From contig JAGYXB010001002.1 in assembly GCA_022495005.1 (NCBI GenBank), positions 1,736,001 through 1,800,000 on the forward strand: 64,000 bases of DNA. Direction: 5' to 3'. Positions within the stretch are counted from its first letter, which is position 1. Every line of letters begins with the position of its first letter. Of this stretch, positions 39,101 through 52,400 are shown piece by piece. The position numbers and the translations under genes were made by a program. The notes beneath the pieces are model-generated. The model saw only the letters and a list, made by a program, of their open reading frames with translations, did not search any database and was not told the origin of the DNA. Source of the DNA: Rhyacophila brunnea. Taxonomy: Eukaryota > Arthropoda > Insecta > Trichoptera > Rhyacophilidae.

Positions 39101-39637
39101 TCTCATATTTTTATCTCAGTGCTATTGTTTAGATTATATGTATGTTAATTAAATAAACTCTATTAGATAAATCTCTATCCAGACTGCTCCCATATTTCTT
39201 GGTTAGTTATCGAAATTAAAAAGTATTATTTTTATTGTTAATCTACAGATGCTAACTAAAAAATACAATTTTCTCTCCTGAACGGACCATATAGAGAATG
39301 AGAAGTACCTCACCCGAACCTTGGCTTTGTCAAAGATACCTACAGTATAAAACCTACCCACAGTATTAAACTATTGTATCTAGTACAATAATACCATAAT
39401 CGTTTTATATATTTTTTTAATATAATAGAATTAAAAAATATTGATTGTGAAAAATCTTTGAAAAATGTGTTATATTGTATATTTATTATGTATTTCTAAC
39501 AATAGGGGTGTAAGTTATCTAATTAAGACACATAATATTTCCCTTACTTTTTCAATTCTAGCAACCGATTCACAAAACATAGGGACGAAATGATCATTTT
39601 ATAGATGATAATTAAGTTTATATTTGAAATATTCCTT
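36111..39637. promoter_or_regulatory. Intergenic with GC-rich island at 38040-38250
   Basis: AT-rich except for 38040-38250, where two CG-rich segments (CCACCGCGCGCCACTGCC; GCCCACCCGCCCGCGCAG) flank a TAATTA-containing core. Possible regulatory element; no coding support. A short direct repeat (ATCTTCGATC) lies at 37260-37285. Confidence 0.35.
37516..37598 (+). repeat. Hairpin with hammerhead-like core motifs, likely retroelement end
   Basis: GACATATGTTTCGAGCTATAA at left can pair with TTATAACTCGAAACAAATGT at right. Between them CTGAGGA (37559-37565), a possible stem GGGTT-TAT-AACTC, and GAAAC (37580-37584) copy parts of a hammerhead core. A spare T after CTGAGGA and no closing stem I argue against a working ribozyme. 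Similar TATAAC...CGAAAC hairpins are known in Penelope-like retroelements; this is recalled, not searched. Confidence 0.35.
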
Positions 39638-39690
39638 TTTTTGTCTTTTGACCATGTCCGATCCCAATAGGAACAGAGTGGTCTGAAATA
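39638..39690 (-). repeat. SINE tail fragment
   Basis: GTCTTTTGACCATGTCCGAT followed by CCCAATAGGAAC matches the reverse of the SINE tail at 41095-41135. Only about 50 bases remain. Confidence 0.6.
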
Positions 39691-39989
39691 TTTACTACCC
39701 TCTTTTTTCAAAAAAGCATAGTATGGTGTTCCAATCTAGCAAAAATCTCATGTTATTTTTTCAGTGTATACGTAATTGATATACTTAAGCAAACAGCTGA
39801 CAACTACCTTCTTATTAGTCATTAAAAAAGTATTTGAAAATATTTTTCACTCCATAGAGGCCTGCATATGATATATATGACCTGTTTATGTACAAAAATG
39901 GTAGCTTACTTGTTTATTATACAATTTGTAATTTAACCGATTTAAACCCGTAAGCACAAAACTCGTTCAGAAGATAATATTACTCGCAT

Positions 39990-40180
39990 CGCAACACTGA
40001 CGAAGTAACAACCCGACAGCATAATAAGGGATGATCGCTTAGCGTGCGCCGTTAATTCGCCCTCAATCTCGCTTCTTCGGTGCACTTGCAGCCTTTAATT
40101 AGCCCTCATTTCCTCCGCTGCACTTTTTTCGCCTTCCGGATGCAACAAAGCACTTTACTGTTAAATTTGAAGTGCAGTAA
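39990..40180. promoter_or_regulatory. Candidate conserved island with homeodomain cores
   Basis: GC-richer, non-repetitive block containing CGTTAATTCGCCC and CTTTAATTAGCCC, two similar homeodomain-type sites about 55 bases apart. Looks like an enhancer; not testable here. Confidence 0.35.
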
Positions 40181-40899
40181 ATATCCTCGAACATAACTGG
40201 CATTCAGCAATTATCAATTGACAAGAAGCAATTACTCTTGTTTAATTCTGAGACATGCGTATGCAGTATTATTGATTACATACAGTGAATCAATGTGTAC
40301 TATATTCATTGGCAATTATTTCTTTAATATTATATAATAGAAGTAAATATGTAATTCTATGTAACGTGAACTATGGGAAATACGATACAAAACAATAATA
40401 CGTATATACATTGTAACGCATTTACATAATATTATATAATTATAATTGAGACTGCATCAAAGGGCGACCAATGTTCTAGCCTAAGTGTTCTAGTACACAG
40501 ATTAATCGGAGATATATTATTATTACTATTGAAGGCTTATTACTTGAGACTACGACTGGTGGTCGCTACGGTATGATGAAGGCTGCTTTTATCATATTAT
40601 GGTTCGTTTGTAAACGATGGGTATGCTACGTTGAACGGTAGCATGGTCGGTAACTCCGCAGCTCGTTGGTGCGATAGACTCTGATTTTATTCCATATACC
40701 TATGGCATCTTCGGGCTTCAATGACCTTTCCCTTTGCACCTGGATACTCATTGATCTGATGCGTGCGGTGAACACCTGGGATGTAACTGTCAACTACCGG
40801 TGCTCATTAAACAGTGGTTAAATCTAAGCGGTCCCGTACAATACGGCTCTTTGAAGGAGCTACGAAAACAAAAGAAATGCATAAACATAATGTTTTTAA

Positions 40900-41155
40900 A
40901 TCACCCGCAATGGCCGAGCAACTTACGCGACGGCTTATAATGTCGTGGGTCCCAGGGTCAAATCATGGGTCTGGTAAATACGTGTTTGTGTTTTGGGGTC
41001 AGAGTATGGACCTAATAGGTTGAGTAAGTGGATAACATCCGTTTCTATTAAAAAAACAAAAATTTGTTAATACAAACCGTCACGCTGTAGAGGCCCATTT
41101 ATGGTCCTATTAGGATCGGACATGATCAAAAGAAAAGGAAAAAAACAAAAGGAGC
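40900..41155 (+). mobile_element. tRNA-headed SINE, most complete copy
   Basis: A tRNA-like head (ATGGCCGAGCAACTTACGCG; B-box-like GGGTCAAATCATGG) leads to GGTCTGGTAAATACGTG, GTCAGAGTATGGACCTAATA, a spacer with TTAATACAAACCGTC, and a tail ending GGTCCTATTAGGATCGGACA before an A-rich run. The tail recurs at 35705 and 39638. RNA polymerase III-type head plus A-rich end fits a SINE. The 69-codon frame over this region is an accident. Confidence 0.72.
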
Positions 41156-44100
41156 ATAAGTTATTCTTTGCAAAATGACAAAAGAGGGATTTGATATAAA
41201 AAAAAATATTGTAACTTCATCACGGGATAATTCTTGACGTAAATTTTGGGACGCTGAAGATGATATCTTAACTAAGCCCTTTCTCGATAGATAAATAAAA
41301 TAATTATAATATTAACATATATAATTTTAGTCTATATGCCCCTTACGCCATTTGGCCTATCGCTTCTATATAAAATCAATTACCCCCATAAGGGCAGGGA
41401 CTGATAGGGCTCTAGTCTGAGGGCCTAGACTCAGGAGGAGCGGCGTAATGGGTTGCCAAGTTAAGTGAGATAAACACACATCACAAATTCGCTCTCACAG
41501 TAAAAAAAATTGCCTGCGGTGCTATTTTACATCATGGCTAATAACATTTTAAAATACGTTACTGTGCGATGTACTTTTTGATTATTGTGTGTTGATACTC
41601 GACAACTTCATAGTTCAAGTGGATGTATTAAAAATTGCTAATAATACACTGAATACCCTTGATTTTACCTTAAACAACATTTAGAAAACGCTTCTGTATA
41701 GCGTCACACTGCCCTTAGAGTATATGCTTCATAAAAATTATATATATTCCAAAATTAGGTACTTTTTTACATATAAATTATCTATATATTTAATTATTAT
41801 TACTCCATATAATAATACAAGTGAATATCATTTAATCGAATTTTATGCGAGGTAATCAGACAATGAGGCGTATTAGTGTAGTAAAAAGTACAAAAAAGTG
41901 CAAAGTTATAAAAAGAACATTTTAACCATAGCGATAGGTAGGGGGGCGCTTCAGGAAATGGGGGATCATGATAAAATCTCTCACCTCCTAGATATAAAAA
42001 TCAACGGCATGTGTATAATTTTCAGAAGTCATTTCTAAAATGCAGAATAAAATAATCTTATTAAGCGTACGTAATTAGGTTGCTTGTGAAAACGGAATTA
42101 AAGCCCACTAAATAATATGGCATCCGTTACCCGCCGACTGTAGATCGAAAACAATAAACACACGCGGTACGTCAGCGTACAGCCATCGCACGAGTGTCGC
42201 CGTAATTAGCGCTAGGATATTGGGTCATTATCGTTTAATTTCCTTTCTGCGTCCCCTAATCATGCGACTCTTGAGCGATGATCAATTGGACTCATTAGGG
42301 CTAATTCTTTCCTACTGCCATGCATACTGGCCCCCTCCACCCACCGTGCCAAGCTTTTTAACTCGTTCGCTTTTGTAAACACGGCCAAGTCATGCAGATG
42401 CAAATAATAAGCTTAATTAAAATATTCTACCTAGGCATTGAATTACTAGCTATAAACTAGGGTTGTAATCCTGTGCATCTATTTTATACATAAGGCGGAT
42501 ATCGAGGATAGTTTATCATATTTATGTTATGAGGTATTATAATTGTTATAATAAGTTAGCCATCTAAACTATCAAAACTGTCTATCTCGCTCTAAAAGTT
42601 AACGCAGCCAAGAGAGGTGCTGTTAAAACATGGCACTTTTTGACAGTTCATATGGTAATCTTATTGTAACAATTAACCGCATCAATACATAAATATGATA
42701 AATTAACCTCAATAGCCACCGATAGCCGCCCATTGCCAACTTGTGTGTAGAGTTGATGCGCTTGGTCGCATTATTTTGATCCCGGTATTGAAAATGTTTG
42801 AATCCCGGGATTTCGGAATTAATTAAGTACTTATAATATGATTTTCACAAAATAATTAAATCATTATAATTTAACGAAATTGAATATATTTGTATGTACT
42901 TATTTAAAAAAACTTATAAACATACTTACCACTAATTATCTTACTTTGTTACGATTAGAAAAAGGGTTATGTATGATTCATAAGACAATGGTGTTAAAAT
43001 ATCTATATATTGTTGTAGTTATGAGTAGATAATTAAAAATAACAATTTTCAGAAATAATACTATACATACTATTATAATAATAATACTAATATCTTATAA
43101 ACTAAATTATACTAAATGTAAAATTTCTTTTTGGGATTCACAATAATAGTAATCCTATCATTGGTACCTACAAATGAAACATTCTATACATATTTTAAAC
43201 ATCATTTTCAACAAAAAAAAATATTCACCCATCTCTTTATGATAAAAAATGGTTTGATGCAAAGAAATTAGACTATGGAATAGGTAGTCTTGTGGACTGT
43301 TTAAATTACAACACTTTCGTATGGATATATTTGTAGCCATATAATCTTAGACTATAGATATAATAATGAATAGCCTACGTTGTCGTAGTGAGATGTGGCT
43401 GCTATAAACTCTTATTTATAGCCGCTGCATTTGGCTGCATGTTGTGAAGTGTTGTTATAATTGTTTATCTAAATAATAATAGTTCACCATTCATAATAAA
43501 TTCGATTTTAGGGTTTGTCTTCGCAATATTTTCGTATCTTGTAACTTATGGAGTACTTATAGGTATATACTGTGCGAAATTACAATGTACAGTGATCGTA
43601 GCTATTTAATCATCTTGATAATTTATTTTCAGCTTCACTTTAAAAAAAAATCGTCTATACTATAGAGTATAGACGGTTTTCCTTAACGTGATCAACTCTT
43701 TAGCTATATACGCAACAGTGATGCCAGATGTTAGATTTTAATTTAATATTTAATTTCTGTGATGTTTCGCGTAAACCTCATTGACTTATATTATGTCGAG
43801 CACATTTTCAAGTTAAACAGTGATTTTATTAAAAACTTATATAGGAACCTAATATAAGTGTTATAAAAAATCGAGTGAGCTTTTATGTTCTATGTATTAA
43901 TATTTCAGTGAGTTATAAATATACTAATGTAGGGAATAAACTAACCATAAAAGTATATGGTAAAATTATAAAAATATCATAATAAGTTATTATGATTATA
44001 AATCTTCATCGCACATTCACACATTACACTTCTATGAAAAAAATATATAATATAACACTTCAACACACCAGAACGAATAGCGCGTACCTTTAACGTTACT

Positions 44101-46293
44101 ATCTTCTTTACTATAATTTAATAATTTTCCCCCCAATATCGTACTTGTATATGTATATATTATTATGTACATAATGTACCTAATTAATTGTCAATCCTTC
44201 ATAATTAATACTGCGTCACAGGAGATACATAGTAGTGCATGATGTTTTCTATCGTGCGGTTTGCCTATTTCATAGCGCTATAAAGATGATGTAAAATAGT
44301 AACCAAGCTTAATTTCCTTTTTGTGAGATACAGTTTTTATATAATTGTGTGAATTGCATTTGAATACAACTATAGATACATTGTGAAGCATATGCCAAAA
44401 ACCTTAATACAGTATTTTTATAAAATAAATAAATGAAGAAGTTCAACATAAAAAAAACTATATTTTTCTAAAGCTCACTGGTAATATAGAATGGATTTAA
44501 ATTGTATGAAGTGTATTTTTTAAACAAATACAAAGTGATTTAACACTAGATATATTATTATCTTACTAAATTTATATTTAATTTATTGTATGGGTATTGG
44601 GTATATATAATATTTAAGTTATACTTATTTTAAAAATGATAATCTCTGACAAGTTATTAAATGATCTGCTTTAATAATTGTCAGTTAGAATTGGCACTGT
44701 CAGTGTATTGAATAATATTTAATATATATTTTGCTAAACTAATGATAACGTTATTGATGTTGTCGTATTGTTTAAAAAATGTTAATTTTATATCAATAAA
44801 ACTAGTTTTAATAAGTGTGGTATTTTGATTATTATGTTTGAAGGTAATAAAAAATATATTTCAAGCAAACGCTAAATCCTATTTAGTATATATAATAAAA
44901 GTAGCAATTATTGACTACGCATATCAACATTTAACTGTCTGTGGTTGGTAATTCGCTACAGGACGAGGGTTTTATCCACCCCCTTCTTATAGAGACGGTT
45001 TATAAAAATATAATATACTACTCAATAATGTTTGCATGTGTCGATCGTTTATGTGCTAGTCTCAATTCCATTCCGAAGACTGAATTACTCCAGAGTAGTA
45101 AATTAGACGAGCCAAAGCGACATTTAATTTATTTTTTTACAAGTGCGTGATCTTATTTTTAATTGCCGGTTGCGTGTTTCATATTGGTCACTCTATTTGT
45201 AGTTTTTACGTGAAACATCGATAAATTGAGCGCTACTTGATAATTTGAATTTGCGGTAGAACATTTAGTAATTATTACGTATGCGATATTAGAAACTCAA
45301 TATATAATTAAACAATTTACTTATATAATATAATAATTAAGATACACTCTGCTACAATACAAAGTAGCAAATGCGGTGACTATGTCATATTTTATTAAAA
45401 ATTGGAGGGGGTCTGGTCCTCCAACCATGAAGTAAACATACAATATTCTTCAATAAACTTACTTGTTAATCAATCGGAAATCTTCACTAATAGATTCCTC
45501 ATGCACGGTTTCCAGATAGAAATGTAAAACAGAAGTCTTGTTGATAATATATACTTTTTTTTATATAATGCAATTTAATTTAAACATAAGGATTGCGTGT
45601 TGTTATTTTGTGCGTTTAGTAAAGGGAGGTTAGGGGCTGCACTAATTATTAGATCATTTTAGCTAACTCGTTATTAAATCGATCCAGATTCGTAATGAAA
45701 TAAATACACTTCTGGGTGTTTAATTCTACTGCAAACGTAGCCACTTGGGGCAGTTTTACATACAGTTTATTTTGAATACTAAGACAAATTAAGTGTTAGA
45801 TATGATAAGAACTAGATGGTAGAAAAAATGCTAGATTGTTTCAAAATTTAAAAAATGTCTAGAAACTATCAAAAGGATGTAATAATATTAAATATATTTT
45901 TTTTTTAAATTGAACCAGGTAACAAATTTAGTGATCAGTTAGAAAGTAGTATTTGTTTTATTTATAAAATATAATGGACAAAAGGCCAGCATATTCATTT
46001 TAAAGTAATCTGGTGTAATATTTCAGCTTTATTATGAATAGTTAAAACGTTTGATTTAAGGTCATGATGCGATTTTTGCAAGGTAGATTTAGAAATATTT
46101 AGAAATGCTAGATCTGGCAAAAAATGCTAAGTCGGCAACGCAGCATCTATAAATAATCTACTATTTCCACTTAAATCTAATCAATTTACTCCAGGCACAT
46201 ATTATGCAAACTCACTAATTATAATATCATTCTGTAAATCTGTAATAATTTATTTAATCGGTTAGATTTGAGTGTTCTACACACATCAAATGT
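41156..46293. promoter_or_regulatory. Intergenic, candidate island at 42110-42370
   Basis: Largely AT-rich. 42110-42370 is GC-richer with several repeated forms of CTAAT(T/C) (GTAATTAGCGC, CCCTAATCATG, GGGCTAATTC), fitting homeodomain binding. A poor-quality stretch of T/A repeats fills 43900-45400. No gene seen. Confidence 0.4.
43646..43680. repeat. Short hairpin flanked by A-run and T-run
   Basis: CGTCTATACT-ATAG-AGTATAGACG forms a perfect 10-bp stem between AAAAAAA(T) and GGTTTT. It could be the remnant centre of a MITE. Confidence 0.5.
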
Positions 46294-46301
46294 ATCTAAA
46301 G

Positions 46302-46538
46302 CAGGGCTCGAAATGGAACGGAACGCACCGGAGCACCGTTCCGGCTCGTGAAATTTGTAAAATTATCGCTCCGTCTCGTGGAAATAATATGTTGACCGTC
46401 TTAGCTAGATAGGCCATAGAATAGAAAATCTGACACACTTATTTTTATAAAATACACATACGATTTGATGACTATGTAAATATCTTCAGAAAATTTGACG
46501 AACGCTCCGGTTCGTAAATTTTTCCATTTCGAGCGCTG
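46302..46538. mobile_element. hAT-type MITE, 237 bp, with perfect 8-bp target duplication
   Basis: The ends are CAGGGCTCGAAATGGAA and, reversed, CAGCGCTCGAAATGGAA. ATCTAAAG lies directly on both sides (46294-46301, 46539-46546). Internal TCCGG(C/T)TCGTGAAAT-type units recur several times. An 8-bp duplication and CAG ends are hallmarks of hAT. Confidence 0.88.
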
Positions 46539-46546
46539 ATCTAAAG

Positions 46547-48559
46547 ATAATAATATAAAATGGTAATATGGTATCAACATCGTCAACCACTGCTTTAGTT
46601 GATAGCAAAACTTGCACTGAAACAAAATTTATTGTTTCTTATACCTACAAGTCACAAATAGTATTTCTTTCCTTTCTCTACTTCATTTCATTATTATAAT
46701 GATTTATTAAAAATACTTGTAAAAAGGTATTTTACATTGCAGACACTGGAATCCGCATACAAGTTTTTTCAAAAATATGAATGAACATACACATTACAAG
46801 ATTTTCTAAATCGTTCCTACTCCTTATTATATTATAATAATGTTATTTTTGAGTATCTATTTCAAAATTCTTTTTATTTTATTATCAGCGCTCTATTAAA
46901 TAGATTCGTCTTGTATCACCATTTCTCTCCAATTCCTTCCTCTAACATCTTTTTGATTAAATTAGATAAATAACACTACATTAGAATGAGTAATAAAAAT
47001 TACCCATTTCATTCAATTAATCATACTTTGTAGATTGAACAGATAACAAAAGACAGGAGAATCATTCAATTAATTATTTATTTATTAATATTGCCGGGCA
47101 ATTACAATCATATTGCTCTGTAATATCTTTAATGTTGTTTCATATTCAATTGGAACGTTATTGATTAATATTGTCCATACAAATCATTTGATTTATTTTT
47201 TTCATTGGTGGAAACATTTGATTACTTACCATTCATTAAAAAAATTCTTTTTAATAAAAATAATAAAAAATAGAGTGGTTTGTGGTCAATTTATGATAAA
47301 GTCAAAATTGATAATTTCAAGTAAATATACAGTATACAACTTTTCAACAAAAGTATCGTGAACTCTTTCGTTTAGGTTTATTCAATCCAAACTATTGAAA
47401 TCATTGTACTATTTGTTTTATAAAAAATACCACTTTTCTTTCGTTACAGGGATTTAATAGTTTAAACTATTGCATTTATGATACTTAACCATTGGCACAA
47501 AGTTGATCTGAAGTCATTAATACTTACTGTTTTAATAGATAAATTACTGCTGAAAGAAAGTATTATAATATAGTTAATAAAGTCACCATTTACATAGATA
47601 TTTAAATATTAAAATTATGCATTGTGTATAGACAACTTAGGCAAAGTCTATTTTTCAGGACCACAATAGCTGTTGAGACTCATCGGTTTTAGAAATTTGT
47701 TACCTTCTCTATTATAATATAATATGATCTTTTAAAACAGTTACCTTATGTATATTATAATTTATAAACTTTTCTTAAAACTATTTACTTGTCAACGATT
47801 GTTAATTTTATCGTTTTCATCAATTTTTTTTTGCCATAATGTAGCTCTATCCTTTGCATAATTTCTTGTAATATGCTTAAAAGTGTAGGTACCAAATTAG
47901 ATTAGATTTAGGTATCTAAGTAAATCATACAATAATCGAACCAGTGATAATACTAGTTTCTTTCATACCTACCATAATAATATGGTTCACTTGTCCATTT
48001 GTCAAGCGGCGACGCTTAGCTGGTGAATCTTCCTCATCCATAATATTACTATTTTCTGATTGATTGTGTATGTTACCTAAGGTTACAGTAGGTTACAGCA
48101 CCCTATCCCTATTATAATTACCGTTAAATCTCTTGGATAACACACTCATTTCTAGAATGAATACTCTATATGCTATGACCCTACTGTAATCATCTATCAA
48201 ACTATTACGAGAGTATCATTTATTTTTTATTTCACGACCCGATTAAAATAAACGAATCCTCCGAATTTTCAAATTTAGAATTTTTGTTATACGTGTATGT
48301 TTGATACGTCTTCTCTCTGTCTTTCTCTCTCTTACAAATTCTCATATGTTTTCTCTCATGTATGTATAAGGTAATAATCAAATTTCAAAGAATGTATTAT
48401 TATAAGCTACGGCTTCACTTTTTGTGTTCTTATAAGTTTACTTATGTTCATATTTTGTGGAACTTTTTAGGTATAGTGTTTTCCAAATAGAGGAACACGT
48501 GGAAACTTCTTTCTTTGGACATATTTTAATCGTGGTGGTCAAAAATCATAAGGTGTTAA
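46547..48559. other. Intergenic upstream of the promoter block
   Basis: AT-rich. The 82-codon frame at 47113-47361 has A/T-driven codons and no recognisable motif. A short CT-rich run is at 48305-48335. Nothing else supported. Confidence 0.5.
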
Positions 48560-49411
48560 GGTTCCGCCGTGGAAAGCGCCCGCTTTCCATTCGCCAGAGG
48601 CGTAGATGCGCGCAGATACCGTGGGGGGTAGGCTTAACTCCCACAGCCCACTCCCCGGCCGCGATCGCGACCCCTTTTTTCGATTTTTAATTATATTTTT
48701 TCAACCACCCCCATCCGCCACGCATGCAGACCAATCTATTTAACCCCCTCCCCCTGCCACCCTCGGCCCGCCGCGAGCCGCTCGCGGAAAAAACCGGGCG
48801 TTTTAAAATTAATGAGTAAAACCTACCTAGTATATCTACTCTACTCTACAACTGGCGTGTTTCACCCCTTTTTCCATATTCGTTTTTTTTATTTTGGCGG
48901 ACGCTCTCCGCGCCCCCCTACCACGCACTGTGGGGGCGGAGGGGGTTGATTTTAAGCGTACGCTTGAGTGTGTATCCCCTTTGTATGTGTGTGTTTATTG
49001 TGTGTGTGTGAGGGGTTGGGATAGCGCTTGATTTTTCAAACTGATGACGCGCTTTCATTTCGTAGTCGGTGAGGTTTACTTATGGACGTAAATATACGAA
49101 TGTGTTTTCTCTTGCATTGTGCGAACAAAAGAGTGCAGCGCGGCCAATTTCAAATAACGGACAATAATGCTTTTTTTGGACGATACGTAATCGAATTTAA
49201 ACTACGCCAATGACTTTTTTTTGTTGCCAAATCAAATTCTCACAATATAACAACTCAAATCAACAAACCAAATTAAACATAACTTAAAATAATCGTTATA
49301 AATCTAGTTCACACAGTCAACACAACTTTAAAAGTTAAAAGATTAATACTTATAATAAATCGGTGTTAAAAAAGGTTTTGTTCTCTGAAAGTGCTGAAAA
49401 TAGTCGGCGTT
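48560..49411 (+). promoter_or_regulatory. GC/CpG-rich promoter-proximal block and probable 5' UTR
   Basis: About 400 bases (48560-48960) are far richer in C, G and CpG than the surroundings, just upstream of the first coding exon. Visible elements are a 20-nt palindrome centred on GGAAAGCG-CC-CGCTTTCC (48570-48589), C-rich runs, and a GC-box-like GGGGGCGGAGGGGG at 48932-48945, followed by a TG-rich stretch near 48983-49010. No convincing TATA box and start pair was found, so the transcription start is not placed. The position and composition suggest a broad, CpG-type promoter of a developmental gene. Confidence 0.5.
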
Positions 49412-49426
49412 ATGACATTATCTTGT
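49412..49426 (+). CDS. pdm3: Coding exon 1 (five codons, start Met)
   Basis: ATG ACA TTA TCT TGT is followed at once by the strong donor GTGAGT at 49427. The upstream frame is closed by TAA at 49367, so this is the first possible Met in frame. It ends in phase 0, which matches the phase needed by exon 2. The bases before the donor (TGT) are a poor exon-end match, so the five-codon exon is likely but not certain. A different upstream first exon or an alternative promoter could also feed exon 2. The 5' UTR must extend upstream, into or beyond the GC-rich block. Confidence 0.55.
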
Positions 49427-52400
49427 GTGAGTATAATTAATAATGTTTCTTTTTTTTATCAGATAAAAGCAATTAATGAGTGTTCGTGTTTTTTAGTTCG
49501 CTAATGGATCAAGAAGTAGTTGTAATATCGTTCAACTTTTTGGAGCATATTTTTTTCAATGTTTCTTTAGTGTATATTTAACGACTTTTCACAAAAGTAT
49601 TTGCAATTAACTCTTGTATCAAAAAAAAAAATATAGATTCATTAATAAATATATGTAATATATTAATATAATATACCTACGAACTTTAAGTAGATAGTTT
49701 ATCTTTCTTTACACATACAGTATTATTTGTTACTCAAAGTTAGTGTTCATATTATTATTAATATGTAAATAATGAAACAGGTATTTTCTATATTATAATC
49801 CATTTAGTATGGTTTATTATTTTCCAGATAATTACTATAAAAATTTTGTTGTTTTTTTAATATGAAATACTGATAGTTTAACCATACACCATCATGATGT
49901 TATTCGAATTAACTGTAATGTAAAGTATGTTAAATAATCTGATAACTTTTATCTGTATTTAACTATAAAATGTGTAATCAAAACCATTTATTGAAGACAT
50001 GAATAAAAATTTTAAAAATCCTCTATACAAATATAAATCAATTAAATTTACGTAGATATTTAGAAAACATTAGTATTATAGTGTAATATTGTACATTTTG
50101 TATCAGTTGACGATGTTCCATTGAAGCGGATTAAACCGGTCCTAATGATTATTAAAATAAGAAAAATAAATTCCACGTAAAGTTTTTATTTTAATTTTAA
50201 TTAATACAACGTTTTTCACTAATAAATAATGACAGTTGACACTATTAAAGATATAAAATACATTTGCTCACAATAATTAATGCATAGTTAATTTCAAATA
50301 ATTGTTTTGAAGTTAATTTTATTGTAAAATAGGTTATTTCGTTTTCAATATTATCCATACATTCTCCTGATAAACAGTTTTACTTTTTAATATTGTTATG
50401 TTGTGTACAAATAATGAGCATAATATCAAATTCAACGAAAATAGTTACAAATGAATCTCAGAATTAATTACTAAACTATAAATAATAAAACAAAACAGAT
50501 ACATTTACCTATTAGAGACTTGAAAGAACTGAGTATAATTAACTCGATTACAAATATAGTATTAATACAAGCCAATATATTTGATCTTATTATAATATCA
50601 CTTGGTGACATTTTCTTATCTTAAAAATATTAATGTGCATTAAACTAGGAGCGACGTTTCGATTATTCCTTACTTCATATTCAAATAAGTCAGTTACTTT
50701 CGAGGCTAGATCTAATTAGTTAAGAGTTTTATCATTATTCGTAACAAAATTATTATGTCTAAATTTCCATAAATTAAAACTTCAAACAACCACCGTTGGC
50801 CGATAAGATATTATTATAATTAATAATACCACGAATTAATGAATTGTTTTTTTTGTGTTACAGCAGGAGTCAGAGCGGTCCAGTGGCGGAGGAACCCCTA
50901 CCCCTCAGAGAGCCTCCCCCACCCCTCCGCGCACCACTGATCAAACTTCCCCCAGTGAGTTGGTATACCATTACCACTTTTCAAATAATCAATAAGAAGC
51001 ATTAAAATATTATTAACTATCAAAACATTATTATGGTAAGAATATATTAATTTAGTACATAATAATGTTATTTCTATCTCTGCAAGAATATGGATTATTC
51101 AAATGCATCTACAATAATTGACATATTATTATACTGATTGCATTCACGAAAATACGAGATGAGACAAAAACCAGTGAAATTTCTCGTATAGGTACATATT
51201 TTTTTGTTTGTTTACTATGTGGAAGTACCAACATTGTTTGAATTTATAATATTAAAAATAAACAAGAATGTTCACATTTAACACTTTCTTGATTGATAAT
51301 TATTTGGTAAATAGGTGCCTATGTAGTATGTACGGTTATTTATAAATACGTATTTTTCCAATACCGTAAACCCATCAGATCTTAATTGTAGTTTTGATAG
51401 TTTTTTTTCATTTCTGAACATTACACTCATTTAAGTGTGAAACAAATCGTCTCTGTTCTGGCAGAACACACTAGCTGGAGAATACTAGTTTTGAGTAATT
51501 TGACTTTGAAGTTGTTAAAATGTTTGAAATGGTCTATAATGTGAGTTTATTAAGTAATCGTAAAAAGGATGACTTTAAAATAAAGACTGTTTATTTATTA
51601 CGAAGGTTTCCAGACGGTAAAGTTTGAAATAAGGAACATTTTGGTATAACTAACTCAAATGTCATTTTTTCGAATTATTGTCTTCTGACAGAACAGTGAC
51701 GAAATTATGTGTTCAAAATGTATTAAAAAAATATAAAAAAGGTTTCAAATTTATTTATCTCTGGATTTATATAAGTATCAAGAAATTTCAAATCCTACTG
51801 GTAAAAATTAAGTACCTAATAGACGAATTAAAAATTGAAATATCTAAGTAAGTAGGTAAGTACCTATTGCAGAAAATTTATGATGAAATTTAAACTTAAA
51901 TTTATTTATTTTTATATAATGTTTTAGGCTTTCACGGTTGTTTTTTATCGTAATAGATTTTTGGGTTTCCACCGTGTGTCCTTCTTCCTTCTTTCCTCGA
52001 CGTTTCGGGCTCTTTGCAGGTGCCGTTATCAAGATTATTTATTTTAACATAAACCATGTGAACTTTACAAATTATAAATGCAAGACTTGCCCAACATGAC
52101 ATAGGAGGGGGGAAAGAAAACAATGAAATACGTTACAGTATTAACTATATTTATACAAAAAACGGAGTACACTGTATAAAATTATATATTTTAAGAATTT
52201 ATAAAACATCATATTCATTAATGCATCAAATCCACTCATACAAGTTGAATATACCTACCTATCAATATACGCAGCGATTTGGTTGAACGCAGCTACTGCC
52301 CGCCCAATCGGCATTACCAACTGCAGATTAGTTCTGCACCTTGAAAGACTCAATAACTGGAGCATCCAATTTGTAAGATAGTTATCAGGGGCACACAGGT

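Noticed and set aside
48457..48690. 77-codon frame crossing the promoter GC-rich block
   Set aside because: Starts in AT-rich DNA and stays open only because of GC composition; no motif, and the upstream part has no codon pattern.
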